A stretch of 64,000 nt of DNA from Zhongshania aliphaticivorans (GTDB lineage: Bacteria > Pseudomonadota > Gammaproteobacteria > Pseudomonadales > Spongiibacteraceae). Both the position numbers and the translations under genes were made by a program. The notes under the pieces were generated by a model that saw nothing but the letters and a program-made list of their open reading frames with translations, did no database searches and had not been told where the DNA came from. This document shows positions 54,361 through 62,290 of this stretch, in pieces. Location: the NCBI RefSeq assembly GCF_902705875.1, contig NZ_CACSIK010000001.1, forward strand, positions 2,193,448 to 2,257,447, written 5' to 3'. Positions within the stretch are counted from its first letter, which is position 1. The number at the start of each line of letters is the position of its first letter.

Positions 54361-55981
54361 TTTCTTCTGCCACCCATTTTTTCATTACTTGAGCAACCCG
54401 CTGCGGATTTTCATCAACAACAGAGCGCACCTCGGTCATTTTGTCCTCAAAACCCATACGCCCTGCAATGGGCGGCGCACCTAGCGCAGCAATTGCAGGA
54501 TGTAGTACTTCACCACTCACACCATCTTCGCTGCCATCAGCGATAGCCTGCTGCCCCGCATGGCTAGCGTTAGTTATTTGCGCCTGCATCAAGGTTCGCA
54601 TTCCTGGCCGTAGAATGGCAAAGACAATAAACAACACACCAATACCCACCAGTGACTGCTTAACCAAATTAGCAAACCAGGGAAGTTCCCAAAATCCCGG
54701 TTCGGCGGTGTCAAATTCCGCACTTTCTACTGGTCTAAAGTCTGCTGATACCACCGTTACGCGGTCACCGCGATTGGCATCAAAGCCAATCGCATCACGC
54801 ACCAGTAAATTTAGCTTTTCAAGTTCAGCAGGCGACACCTCGACGCTACTCACATTGCCCTCATCATCAGCCCGTTGATGATTTGCCACCACAACCGCCA
54901 CAGAAAGGCGTCTAACCATGCCGGTTGGTGTAGAGGAATGATTTAATATCCGCTCAATCTCATAATTTCTTACAATAGAGCGGTTTCCAGCATCGGCCGT
55001 TGTCTCTTCTCTAACCCCGCCATTGCCGGGTGGCTGGTTACTTAGCGCACCAGGAATACCTGTGGCATTGGCATTCACATCACCACGAATTTGCTCGTTA
55101 ATTTGCTCACTGCGAATCACCTTACTCGTCGGCGTCCAGCTTTCTCGACTTTCTTCAGCACTTGAGAAATCAATATCTGCAGCGACTTTAACCCGTACCT
55201 GCCCCGCGTCAGCAAGTGGTCCCAATAATTCCTCAATACTCTCTTGGTAGGCATCTTCTATACGTTGGCGATAAGTGAACTGTCTAGAGCTTAGACCTAA
55301 ATCATCCTGATCGCCTTGGTAGGACAACTGTTGACCCTGCTGATCCACGACGGTGACCTGTTCAGGCGATAAACCGCTAATACTAGAGGCCACCAAATTC
55401 ACTATGGCACCCACATTTTGCTTATCAATAATGCTGCCTGGAAAAACATCCAACATTATGGATGCGCTCGCTGGTTTACGATCACGCACAAACACAGATT
55501 GTTTTGGAATGGCCAAATGCACACGGGCCTTTCTAACCTGATGCATACTCTCTATGGTGCTACCTAACTCTTGCTCCAAGGCGTAGTGAAACTTTTTGGA
55601 CTGCATAAATTCACTAACACCAAATCCTTGCTCCTGTTCTAGCATTGCCATACCAGAGCCATCACGCATTACCCCCTGACCAGCAAGCTTAATTCTGGCG
55701 TCGTGAAGCTGCTTGGTAGGTACCATAATAGAGCCAGTACTGTCCTGAATCTTATAAGGAATTCCCGCAGCGTTAAGGGCATCAACCACACCAGCTGCCC
55801 GCTGAGGCTCCACATTGGCATAGAGGGTTCGGTAATCACTGCCTTGAGTCCACATCACCGCAGCCACACCGACTGCGACACTGGCAGCAATGCCGACTAA
55901 AATTAATAACTGACGAAGAACATCATTACCCGCCAGCTGCGCCAATAAATTGGCAGAAGGGCTTACATTGGTCTCAGCCAT
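54347..55981 (-). CDS. fliF: Flagellar MS-ring protein FliF
   Basis: A 544-residue ring protein with two membrane helices (about 25-45 and 445-465) enclosing a large periplasmic domain of ring-building motifs (HYALEQELGSTIESMHQVRKARVHLAIPKQSVF). The C-terminal tail binds FliG. Length is normal. Confidence 0.96.
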   Translation of the reverse strand: MAETNVSPSANLLAQLAGNDVLRQLLILVGIAASVAVGVAAVMWTQGSDYRTLYANVEPQRAAGVVDALNAAGIPYKIQDSTGSIMVPTKQLHDARIKLAGQGVMRDGSGMAMLEQEQGFGVSEFMQSKKFHYALEQELGSTIESMHQVRKARVHLAIPKQSVFVRDRKPASASIMLDVFPGSIIDKQNVGAIVNLVASSISGLSPEQVTVVDQQGQQLSYQGDQDDLGLSSRQFTYRQRIEDAYQESIEELLGPLADAGQVRVKVAADIDFSSAEESRESWTPTSKVIRSEQINEQIRGDVNANATGIPGALSNQPPGNGGVREETTADAGNRSIVRNYEIERILNHSSTPTGMVRRLSVAVVVANHQRADDEGNVSSVEVSPAELEKLNLLVRDAIGFDANRGDRVTVVSADFRPVESAEFDTAEPGFWELPWFANLVKQSLVGIGVLFIVFAILRPGMRTLMQAQITNASHAGQQAIADGSEDGVSGEVLHPAIAALGAPPIAGRMGFEDKMTEVRSVVDENPQRVAQVMKKWVAEENGKS

Positions 55982-56023
55982 GATGAATCTCCACTGCCGC
56001 TACTACGCTGCTAATTGTTGCCA

Positions 56024-56371
56024 TTACATCGACATCCTCATCACTTCTTGATAAGCATCTACAAACTTATTGCGCACCTCAACCATGGCCTTAAAACTCA
56101 CTTCTGACTTTTGCATGTTAACCATGACTTGCGTCAAGCTGACATCCTGGTCGCCCCGCTCAAACGAAGCCGTTAGCGCGCTAGCGTTCTTTTGCGTCTC
56201 ATTAACCGCATCAATAGATTGCTTAAGCATAGAACCAAAATCGACTTTTGGCGTAGCACCAACATTAATGGCTCCCAGTTGACTGGGGTCTGCTTCCGTG
56301 CGATTTATTCCCGTTTGATCACGTAGAGAGCGTATCTGTGTGAGAATCTGGTCTACTTTCATATCAGACAT
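56024..56371 (-). CDS. fliE: Flagellar hook-basal body protein FliE
   Basis: A 115-residue junction protein between the MS ring and rod. The C-terminal motif TQVMVNMQKSEVSFKAMVEVRNKFVDAYQEVMRM is diagnostic. It begins 11 bases after the sigma-54 activator gene. Confidence 0.95.
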   Translation of the reverse strand: MSDMKVDQILTQIRSLRDQTGINRTEADPSQLGAINVGATPKVDFGSMLKQSIDAVNETQKNASALTASFERGDQDVSLTQVMVNMQKSEVSFKAMVEVRNKFVDAYQEVMRMSM

Positions 56372-56382
56372 AGTGCTAACCC

Positions 56383-57378
56383 TCAGTTGGCGATGTAGCT
56401 TTGTTCACGCAGACGCGCAAGCTTGTAACGTAAAGTGCGAGGGCTAATACCTAATATTTCAGCAGCCTCTTTCTTCGATCGCCCCATCCTTAATGCGTCA
56501 CTTATCACGCGACGCTCTTGATCCCTCATAAAGCCACCCAAAATCCCGTTGTCATCGGCTTGTTGCTCAAGCTCATTAAGTGCTGGCGTGACAATTTCAT
56601 TACGTGGGTTAATATCGCTGATAAAGCTAAGGCCTGTTTCAAACTGGATATCCCACTCGGTAATGATCTCTTGCTGGCGAAGTATCAACGCTCGCTGAAT
56701 GACGTTATCCAACTCCCGTACATTGCCCGGCCATGAATAACTCTTGAGCTTTTGTAGCGCTTCATCACTTAACATGATGCTAGGATCCGTTACGCTGCTG
56801 TCCTGACTCAAAAAATAGTGAGCTAACGGCAAAATATCACCGCGTCGTTCAGCCAAGCTAGGTACGAGCAAAGGAAAAACATTAAGTCGATAGAATAAAT
56901 CTTCCCGGAAATCACCCTCTCTAACCGCAGCCCGCACATCACGGTTGCTTGTTGCAATTACCCGGACATCTAACTGAAGGGTATTTCGGCTCCCCAAACG
57001 CTCCAGTTCCCGCTCTTGCAACACACGCAGTAATTTACTTTGCAGGCCAAGATCCATCTCGGAAATTTCATCCAATAACAAGGTTCCGCCCTGAGCTTGT
57101 TCAAACTTCCCTGTGTGGCTATTTATCGCGCCGGTGAATGCGCCTTTTTCATAACCAAATAGCATCGCTTCCAACATATTTTCTGGAATCGCGGCACAAT
57201 TTAAAGCAATAAATGGCGCTTCCGCACGTCGAGATTGACAGTGGATATATCGAGCATAGACTTCTTTACCTGCACCACTTTGCCCGCTGATCAATACTGT
57301 TGCATCGGTTTTAGCAACACGATCAGCCAAATCTTTTACTGCTTTCGATGCTCTGTCTGCCACAATTAGATTAGACAT
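56383..57378 (-). CDS. Sigma-54 activator, FleR-like without receiver domain
   Basis: A 331-residue bacterial enhancer-binding protein. It has the AAA+ domain with Walker A GQSGAGKEVYARYIH (about 35), the sigma-54 contact loop GAFTGA and Walker B GGTLLLDEISEMD, and a C-terminal Fis-type helix-turn-helix (SKKEAAEILGISPRTLRYKL). The N-terminal receiver of FleR is missing: only some 15 residues precede the AAA+ core. I chose the ATG at 57378 because GGAGG lies eight bases upstream. It sits just before fliE, the fleR position, with no fleS kinase gene near it. It likely activates the basal-body and hook genes. Confidence 0.9.
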   Translation of the reverse strand: MSNLIVADRASKAVKDLADRVAKTDATVLISGQSGAGKEVYARYIHCQSRRAEAPFIALNCAAIPENMLEAMLFGYEKGAFTGAINSHTGKFEQAQGGTLLLDEISEMDLGLQSKLLRVLQERELERLGSRNTLQLDVRVIATSNRDVRAAVREGDFREDLFYRLNVFPLLVPSLAERRGDILPLAHYFLSQDSSVTDPSIMLSDEALQKLKSYSWPGNVRELDNVIQRALILRQQEIITEWDIQFETGLSFISDINPRNEIVTPALNELEQQADDNGILGGFMRDQERRVISDALRMGRSKKEAAEILGISPRTLRYKLARLREQSYIAN

Positions 57379-57580
57379 TGGCTCGGCCTCCATTAACTGA
57401 AGCAAGGCCTTTTGCGATAGATAGCTCCTTATGTAAACGCTGACTAGCGTATGCTATCTCTTTATGAAAAAGCTCAAAGCAATGCATTTCTATTACATTG
57501 CTTTTTTTGCTATCCACATTATTTTTGCTGTTTACGCTAACCATCGCTATAGGCTCACTTCAGTTGTATACAGACTGTAA

Positions 57581-57596
57581 AGCAATCCTTGTGCCA
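57581..57596 (-). promoter_or_regulatory. Sigma-54 promoter of the FleR-like gene
   Basis: On the minus strand, TGGCAC-AAGGA-TTGCT is a full consensus match. A start near 57571 gives a leader of about 190 bases. It predicts that the upstream FleQ-like activator switches on the second activator. Confidence 0.9.
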
Positions 57597-57652
57597 TCAC
57601 AAAAATACATTGTATTTCAATGAGTTAATAAAAAATAAGGGTAGATAGACGG

Positions 57653-57675
57653 TTTTTTGGCGAAGGTTTTTTGGC
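57653..57675. repeat. TTTTTTGGC elements, copies 2 and 3
   Basis: The 12-mer TTTTTTGGCGAA at 57653-57664 is followed by a second TTTTTTGGC at 57667-57675, 14 bases on. They lie about 65 and 77 bp upstream of the sigma-54 promoter; the first copy equals the element before fliL at the same distance. Confidence 0.5.
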
Positions 57676-57836
57676 ACCTATAAACAACGGATAAGTCGTT
57701 GCTATACCGTCACTAGGTAGAAGCTAAAAAGAACAGATAAGATAATTTTGGAGAGAGGTTTTGAAAGAGAAACTAACTAGAAGTTAGTGACTATACAAGA
57801 GTTTCAGTGTTGAAAAACAGTCATTTCCTTATGAAG

Positions 57837-58931
57837 TTATAGCACACCTAATTTTTTCATTTTTTCGGCTAAAGTAGTGCGTTGTAAGCCAAGTAATTGA
57901 GCAGCACGAGTGACAACACCATCTTCCTTACGTAGCGCTTCAGAAATAAACCACTGTTCAATATCTTGTAAGTAAGACTTCAGGTCAATTCCCTCTACCG
58001 GCAATGGTGGCTTGACATTGGCGGGTGAGACCTCTAAAGCAACATCGAAATCATCTTCACTCGGGCGAGCCAATAACGATGTCATCAAAGCATCTTGATC
58101 TGCTCGTTCGTCATTAACCTTTAATTCAACCATACCCAAAGTACGAAACTGCTTAGGTAGGTCATTCATGCCAATCAATTTACCCGGGTGGGTGATCGAC
58201 AACCGTTCCATTAAATTTTCTAATTCGCGAATATTTCCAGGCCAACCATAGACTTTAAGCGCTCTCATTGCACTTGTAGAAAATCTTGGTGTGCGCATTC
58301 CTTTCGCCTCAAGCTTTTCCATAAAAATCGACATTAACGCGGCAACATCTTCGGTGTGCTCTCTAAGCGCAGGCACTTCGATAGGGAAAACATCTAAGCG
58401 GTAAAATAAGTCTTGTCGAAAAGTCCCTTCTGCGACCATATCTTCTAAATTTCGATGAGTTGCAGCCAAAATTCTGACATTACAGTGCTTGGTTTCATTG
58501 CTACCCACACGCTCAAAACAACGTTCTTGCAATACTCTGAGTAGTTTCACCTGCATTGGCAGGCTCATATCACCAATTTCATCAAGAAATAGGGTTCCGC
58601 CTTCAGCAAGCTCAAACCGTCCTTGACGAGTGGCTACAGCGCCAGTGAACGCGCCTTTTTCATGTCCAAATAACTCACTTTCTAATAAGTCTGCGGGGAT
58701 CGCTCCACAATTAACGGGAACAAATGCCTTACCTGCACGGGGTGAAGCTTCATGAATACGTCTTGCGACCACTTCTTTACCGCTACCAGACTCACCGCGA
58801 ATAAGGACCAAGGTGTCGAATGTGGATACCTGAGAAATCAATTCATCAAGTTCGCGCATTACGGGTGACTCCATTGTCTTTTTAGCAACTGTATTGTAAC
58901 CCTGTTGGATCATTTTTTTATTCTGTTGCAT
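57837..58931 (-). CDS. Sigma-54 activator, FleQ-like without N-terminal domain
   Basis: A 364-residue enhancer-binding protein with Walker A GESGSGKEVVARRIH (about 50), GAFTGA loop, Walker B GGTLFLDEIGDMS, sensor motifs and a C-terminal Fis-type helix-turn-helix (TRAAQLLGLQRTTLAEKMK) that strongly resembles FleQ. P. aeruginosa FleQ has about 490 residues with an N-terminal receiver-like domain and an LFRS c-di-GMP motif; here the N-terminal domain and LFRS are absent and only about 25 residues precede the AAA+ core. The R-N pair after the P-loop is R-R. I chose the ATG at 58931 over a GTG five codons earlier. Probable flagellar master regulator. Confidence 0.9.
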   Translation of the reverse strand: MQQNKKMIQQGYNTVAKKTMESPVMRELDELISQVSTFDTLVLIRGESGSGKEVVARRIHEASPRAGKAFVPVNCGAIPADLLESELFGHEKGAFTGAVATRQGRFELAEGGTLFLDEIGDMSLPMQVKLLRVLQERCFERVGSNETKHCNVRILAATHRNLEDMVAEGTFRQDLFYRLDVFPIEVPALREHTEDVAALMSIFMEKLEAKGMRTPRFSTSAMRALKVYGWPGNIRELENLMERLSITHPGKLIGMNDLPKQFRTLGMVELKVNDERADQDALMTSLLARPSEDDFDVALEVSPANVKPPLPVEGIDLKSYLQDIEQWFISEALRKEDGVVTRAAQLLGLQRTTLAEKMKKLGVL

Positions 58932-59008
58932 TGAAAGGTCTCTCACTCTATGTAAGTAGCACCTATCATGCGAAATTGATTGCCTGTCGCAAGATAAGTC
59001 CCATCACA

Positions 59009-59026
59009 TGCAATTGACTAATTGCA
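59009..59026. repeat. 7-4-7 inverted repeat upstream of FleQ-like gene
   Basis: TGCAATT-GACT-AATTGCA is a perfect dyad centred about 86 bp before the ATG. It is a candidate operator for a regulator of the flagellar master gene. It does not match the Vfr site known upstream of fleQ in Pseudomonas. Confidence 0.4.
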
Positions 59027-59127
59027 CTGCCTGTTGACCTATAATGCAAGACTTTACGGAGGGGGTGAATACGTGAATGTCCTAGGTTAGGACCAAGGTC
59101 CCAATTTAATCCAAAAAGAAAAACGGA

Positions 59128-59475
59128 TTAAGCTGGGCTATTGCTTAAATAACGATCTACATTGCGAATGTTCTTGCGTGATTGGTTTGCTTCTTGCCTC
59201 ATCGTGCCCCGTTGCCGGTAAAGCATATCGCTAACTTCTTGATCAATAGCAAGAATACCTTCAATAACACTAGCTACGTTACCACTCTCCATAGGTGTAC
59301 ACGGCATAGCAAAGAAATCATCCATCATGATCCTGCGCCGACGCTGTTCTTCAAGGGCTGCCACCCAATCATTACTCTCTGCAAGCTCTCTAATATGTAC
59401 AGTTAGCGACATCAATGCCTGCAGACTCTGCTGTCTTTCACTAAGTTCTGTAGCTATATTTTCAATCTTGTTCAT
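59128..59475 (-). CDS. fliT: FliT-like flagellar chaperone
   Basis: A 115-residue helical protein in the fliT position after fliS. Family identity is weak by sequence, but size, helical content and place fit a FliD chaperone. Residues about 40-50 (EEQRRRRIMMDDFF) resemble FliT. AAAGGTGA precedes the ATG. Confidence 0.75.
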   Translation of the reverse strand: MNKIENIATELSERQQSLQALMSLTVHIRELAESNDWVAALEEQRRRRIMMDDFFAMPCTPMESGNVASVIEGILAIDQEVSDMLYRQRGTMRQEANQSRKNIRNVDRYLSNSPA

Positions 59476-59551
59476 TATTCACCTTTAAAATTGCCCCGCA
59501 TATGACCTGCGTGTCACAAGCGGGACAACAAACAACATAAAAAGAGTGTTA

Positions 59552-59989
59552 CTACATCGTGACGGCGGTTAAGCTCTCACTATTTGAATCAGCGCCCTGA
59601 AGCCCACTTGGTATAGCATCCCATGCTTCCTTTAATTCTCGCAACAGGGACGATACTTCATCTAAACCGCCTATATCATTGTTAATATTGGCGAGTAAAA
59701 GACGACGATTCATGTAGTCGTACAAATTCTCAAGATTGTCACTCATGCTAGAATCAATACTATGGTCCAAGCTCATCCGCAAACCATCTATAATCGACAT
59801 AGTACGATTAACTGCTGTTACTTTCTGAGGAACTTCACGGCGTTGCATATGCCCCTTTGCTATGGCTAAGCGAGCAAGTGCTCCATCCATTAAAAGTTGA
59901 ATCAAGCGATGCGGACTCGCTGCCGACACTTGAGATTGAGCGCCTACCGATGCATACGCCTGAGTCGCTCTACCTGCTGAATAGCTCAT
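59552..59989 (-). CDS. fliS: Flagellin export chaperone FliS
   Basis: A 145-residue four-helix chaperone with the typical start YASVGAQSQVSAASPHRLIQLLMDGALARLAIAKGHM and LYDYMNRRLLLANINND. It keeps flagellin unpolymerised. GAGGAAAG precedes the ATG. Confidence 0.95.
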   Translation of the reverse strand: MSYSAGRATQAYASVGAQSQVSAASPHRLIQLLMDGALARLAIAKGHMQRREVPQKVTAVNRTMSIIDGLRMSLDHSIDSSMSDNLENLYDYMNRRLLLANINNDIGGLDEVSSLLRELKEAWDAIPSGLQGADSNSESLTAVTM

Positions 59990-60093
59990 ATTCTTTCCTC
60001 TTGATAAGCCCCGTTGCTTATCCTAATTGACGACTTTTCAGTGGTTTTCTTTAGCGTTTTATTGCCGTATTTATACGTATTTAATACTTTCAC

Positions 60094-61491
60094 TTACGAG
60101 CTTGAGTAAACCGATCCAGGTAGATTAGCCAATTGTTCAGTAAGAAAATCACCCGTGGTGGTTAGCTGGCTTAACAAACTATCTAACGCGCTAAATTGAG
60201 CTTGATATCTCGCCTCTATCACCTCTATTCGCAAATCTAATGCTTCGCGCTGAGAGGTGATAGTATCGACCTGTGATGACAGACCAGTGGTACGATTTTC
60301 TAAAATACCATCACTCGCGGTAATATCTTCGATCAGGCTATCTAATCGAGTAGCATAACCATTATCGCTAGAAAATATCCCACTTAAGCTGCTAAAGTCT
60401 GAACTAATAATGTCGCTAAGCGTGCTTTCATCAAGCTCAAGTTTGCCTGCATCTCCCGTTGTAATACCAATCTCTGACAGCGAATCTAACTCGCTATCCA
60501 GATCACCCACAATGGTTCCCATCTCTTGCCGTAATTGATTGGCGACACTACGCACCGTAGAGTCGCCTTGCAATAAACCTGCAGTGTTTGTTTCTGCATC
60601 ATAGGCTGTGAGGTCATTGATCGTTGTCATCAATGTATTGTAGTTTGTGACAAAATTTTCAACCGCTGATTCGACAACATCCTTATCTTGGCTAACATTT
60701 AAACTAAATTCATCACCAGGTGAGGCTTCAAGTACATTAAATGTCACACCCTCAATCATATCGCTAATTGTGTTGTCGGAACTGGTCTGGGTGAAACCAT
60801 CAATAATAACAATAGTGTCCACCGCGGTAGTCTTTTCAACCATGCTACTAAGCTGTGTTTCTAGTGATGCATCAAAATTTAATTGACTTAAATCACCGCT
60901 ACCGCCATTTACAGCACTGATGTTAATGGCATTATCTACACCTGATTTGGTAGCAGAAAAAACGAGGTGAGCGCCATCTTGATCATTGACAATTGAAGCG
61001 CTAACACCAGTATTATCTTCTGCAGAATTAATCGCATCTCGAATTTGTGTCAGTGAATCTTCACCTTCAGCAACCGTTATTGAGAAGGATTCACCGTTTA
61101 CACTGATATCTAATTCACCACTTCCCACGCTAGTATCGCTGTCTGTGTAGGCTTGTGAGGCAATCTTGTGGTTGGTCGCTAACTGCTCTACTTGCACCGA
61201 ATAGCTACCTACAGATGCCTCATCAGTGACGCTCGCAGTAAAAACACTAGAGTCAGAGACAACGGCATTATTTTTTGTAAACGTTTCAGCATCTTTAAGG
61301 GTACTAAGACTGCTCTGAAAGTTAGTTAACGCAGATTTAAGTGAGCCATAGGCAGATAGCCTTGCTTGAATGAGCGATTCTTTAGAGTTTAAACGTGTCT
61401 CAGTGGGACTGCGCTCCGCCTCGACAAGCTGCGAGACGATACTACTAATATCAAGCCCAGAACCGATACCCGACACGGTAACAGATGCCAT
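60094..61491 (-). CDS. fliD: Flagellar filament cap protein FliD
   Basis: A 465-residue cap protein with the N-terminal GIGSGLDISSIVSQLVEAERSP motif and C-terminal coiled-coil (TTGLSSQVDTITSQREALDLRIEVIEARYQAQFSALD). It folds exported flagellin at the tip. GGGAGA precedes the ATG. Acidic, Ser- and Thr-rich middle, like the flagellin. Confidence 0.96.
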   Translation of the reverse strand: MASVTVSGIGSGLDISSIVSQLVEAERSPTETRLNSKESLIQARLSAYGSLKSALTNFQSSLSTLKDAETFTKNNAVVSDSSVFTASVTDEASVGSYSVQVEQLATNHKIASQAYTDSDTSVGSGELDISVNGESFSITVAEGEDSLTQIRDAINSAEDNTGVSASIVNDQDGAHLVFSATKSGVDNAINISAVNGGSGDLSQLNFDASLETQLSSMVEKTTAVDTIVIIDGFTQTSSDNTISDMIEGVTFNVLEASPGDEFSLNVSQDKDVVESAVENFVTNYNTLMTTINDLTAYDAETNTAGLLQGDSTVRSVANQLRQEMGTIVGDLDSELDSLSEIGITTGDAGKLELDESTLSDIISSDFSSLSGIFSSDNGYATRLDSLIEDITASDGILENRTTGLSSQVDTITSQREALDLRIEVIEARYQAQFSALDSLLSQLTTTGDFLTEQLANLPGSVYSSS

Positions 61492-61652
61492 ATTAATCTC
61501 CCAGCCGCTACGTTCAACAGTACATTATGAATTGATATTTCTGTATGGCCATACCAATATATACTTACTAACACTACTAAAGTGTCGCTAAATTGAAGTG
61601 AAACTCACAACACTATCACTTTCTCAAATATACAATGCAGGTATTAAGCCAA

Positions 61653-62150
61653 TCATGCCTGGTCATCGATCAGACTACCCGTTCCCTCAATAAATGCTTT
61701 TGCAATATTAAGCAGTTCCTCTGGTGGAAGCTGCCTTATCACCTCACCAGATTCAGCATGGATAACCTTGAGTATGGTGCGGCCGGTATCTTGATCTACC
61801 GAAAACTCTAGGTCGCGTTCGCGGTCTTTCAAAATTTCATTAAGTTTTGCTACAGCTTGCTCAGTACGTTCGATATTCTCTGAAGAGCCTAACTCGGTTA
61901 CCAACGCCATCGCCATACGACTCAATTCACCACCAGGGGAATCACTGGATAAACTAACAGCCGACCCATCTTGCTTGGCTGTAAGCGGTAAATTGTTGCC
62001 TGATTCGGTACTTTGAGGCAGAAGATTGCCCTTCGAGGAACCCGAAACAATAGCGCTAGCTACGCCCACACCTTGAGAGATCTTCCCTACACTTGCCAAC
62101 GACGAAACAGAGCCTGTTGCGCTAGTTTGTATACTTAAATTGGTGTCCAT
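61653..62150 (-). CDS. flaG: FlaG family protein
   Basis: A 165-residue protein with a long, low-complexity N-terminal half and a conserved C-terminal domain (LEFSVDQDTGRTILKVIHAESGEVIRQLPPEELL). FlaG limits filament length in polar-flagellated bacteria. It lies between flagellin and fliD as usual. Confidence 0.93.
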   Translation of the reverse strand: MDTNLSIQTSATGSVSSLASVGKISQGVGVASAIVSGSSKGNLLPQSTESGNNLPLTAKQDGSAVSLSSDSPGGELSRMAMALVTELGSSENIERTEQAVAKLNEILKDRERDLEFSVDQDTGRTILKVIHAESGEVIRQLPPEELLNIAKAFIEGTGSLIDDQA

Positions 62151-62244
62151 AATCTTAACCTTTCACCCTTTCAAACAGCTATTCAGAAAACACAAACAGA
62201 GCCCAATAGCCCCTTAAATCTTTCCCTTTCACTCCCATTCTGGG

Positions 62245-62282
62245 CCAAAATATCCCACGCCAATAGGCGCGGGATATTTTGG
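62245..62282. terminator. Long hairpin downstream of flagellin gene
   Basis: CCAAAATATCCC(a)CGCC-AATA-GGCG(c)GGGATATTTTGG is a 16-bp stem starting eight bases after the flagellin stop. An ATTTT run sits at the stem end on either strand, so it may terminate in both directions and protect the flagellin mRNA. Confidence 0.75.
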
Positions 62283-62290
62283 GTTTACGC

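Larger units (their letters stand above)
57379..57836. other. Gap between the two sigma-54 activator genes
   Basis: This spacer holds a sigma-54 promoter (57581-57596), two TTTTTTGGC elements upstream of it and several short AT-rich hairpins. No gene was seen. A fleS kinase gene usually lies in this position in Pseudomonas. Confidence 0.6.

Noticed and set aside
60001..60093. Sigma-28 promoter for fliS (TAAA ... GGCAATAA on the minus strand)
   Set aside because: The spacing between the boxes is 13 bases instead of about 15, and the -10 box has mismatches.
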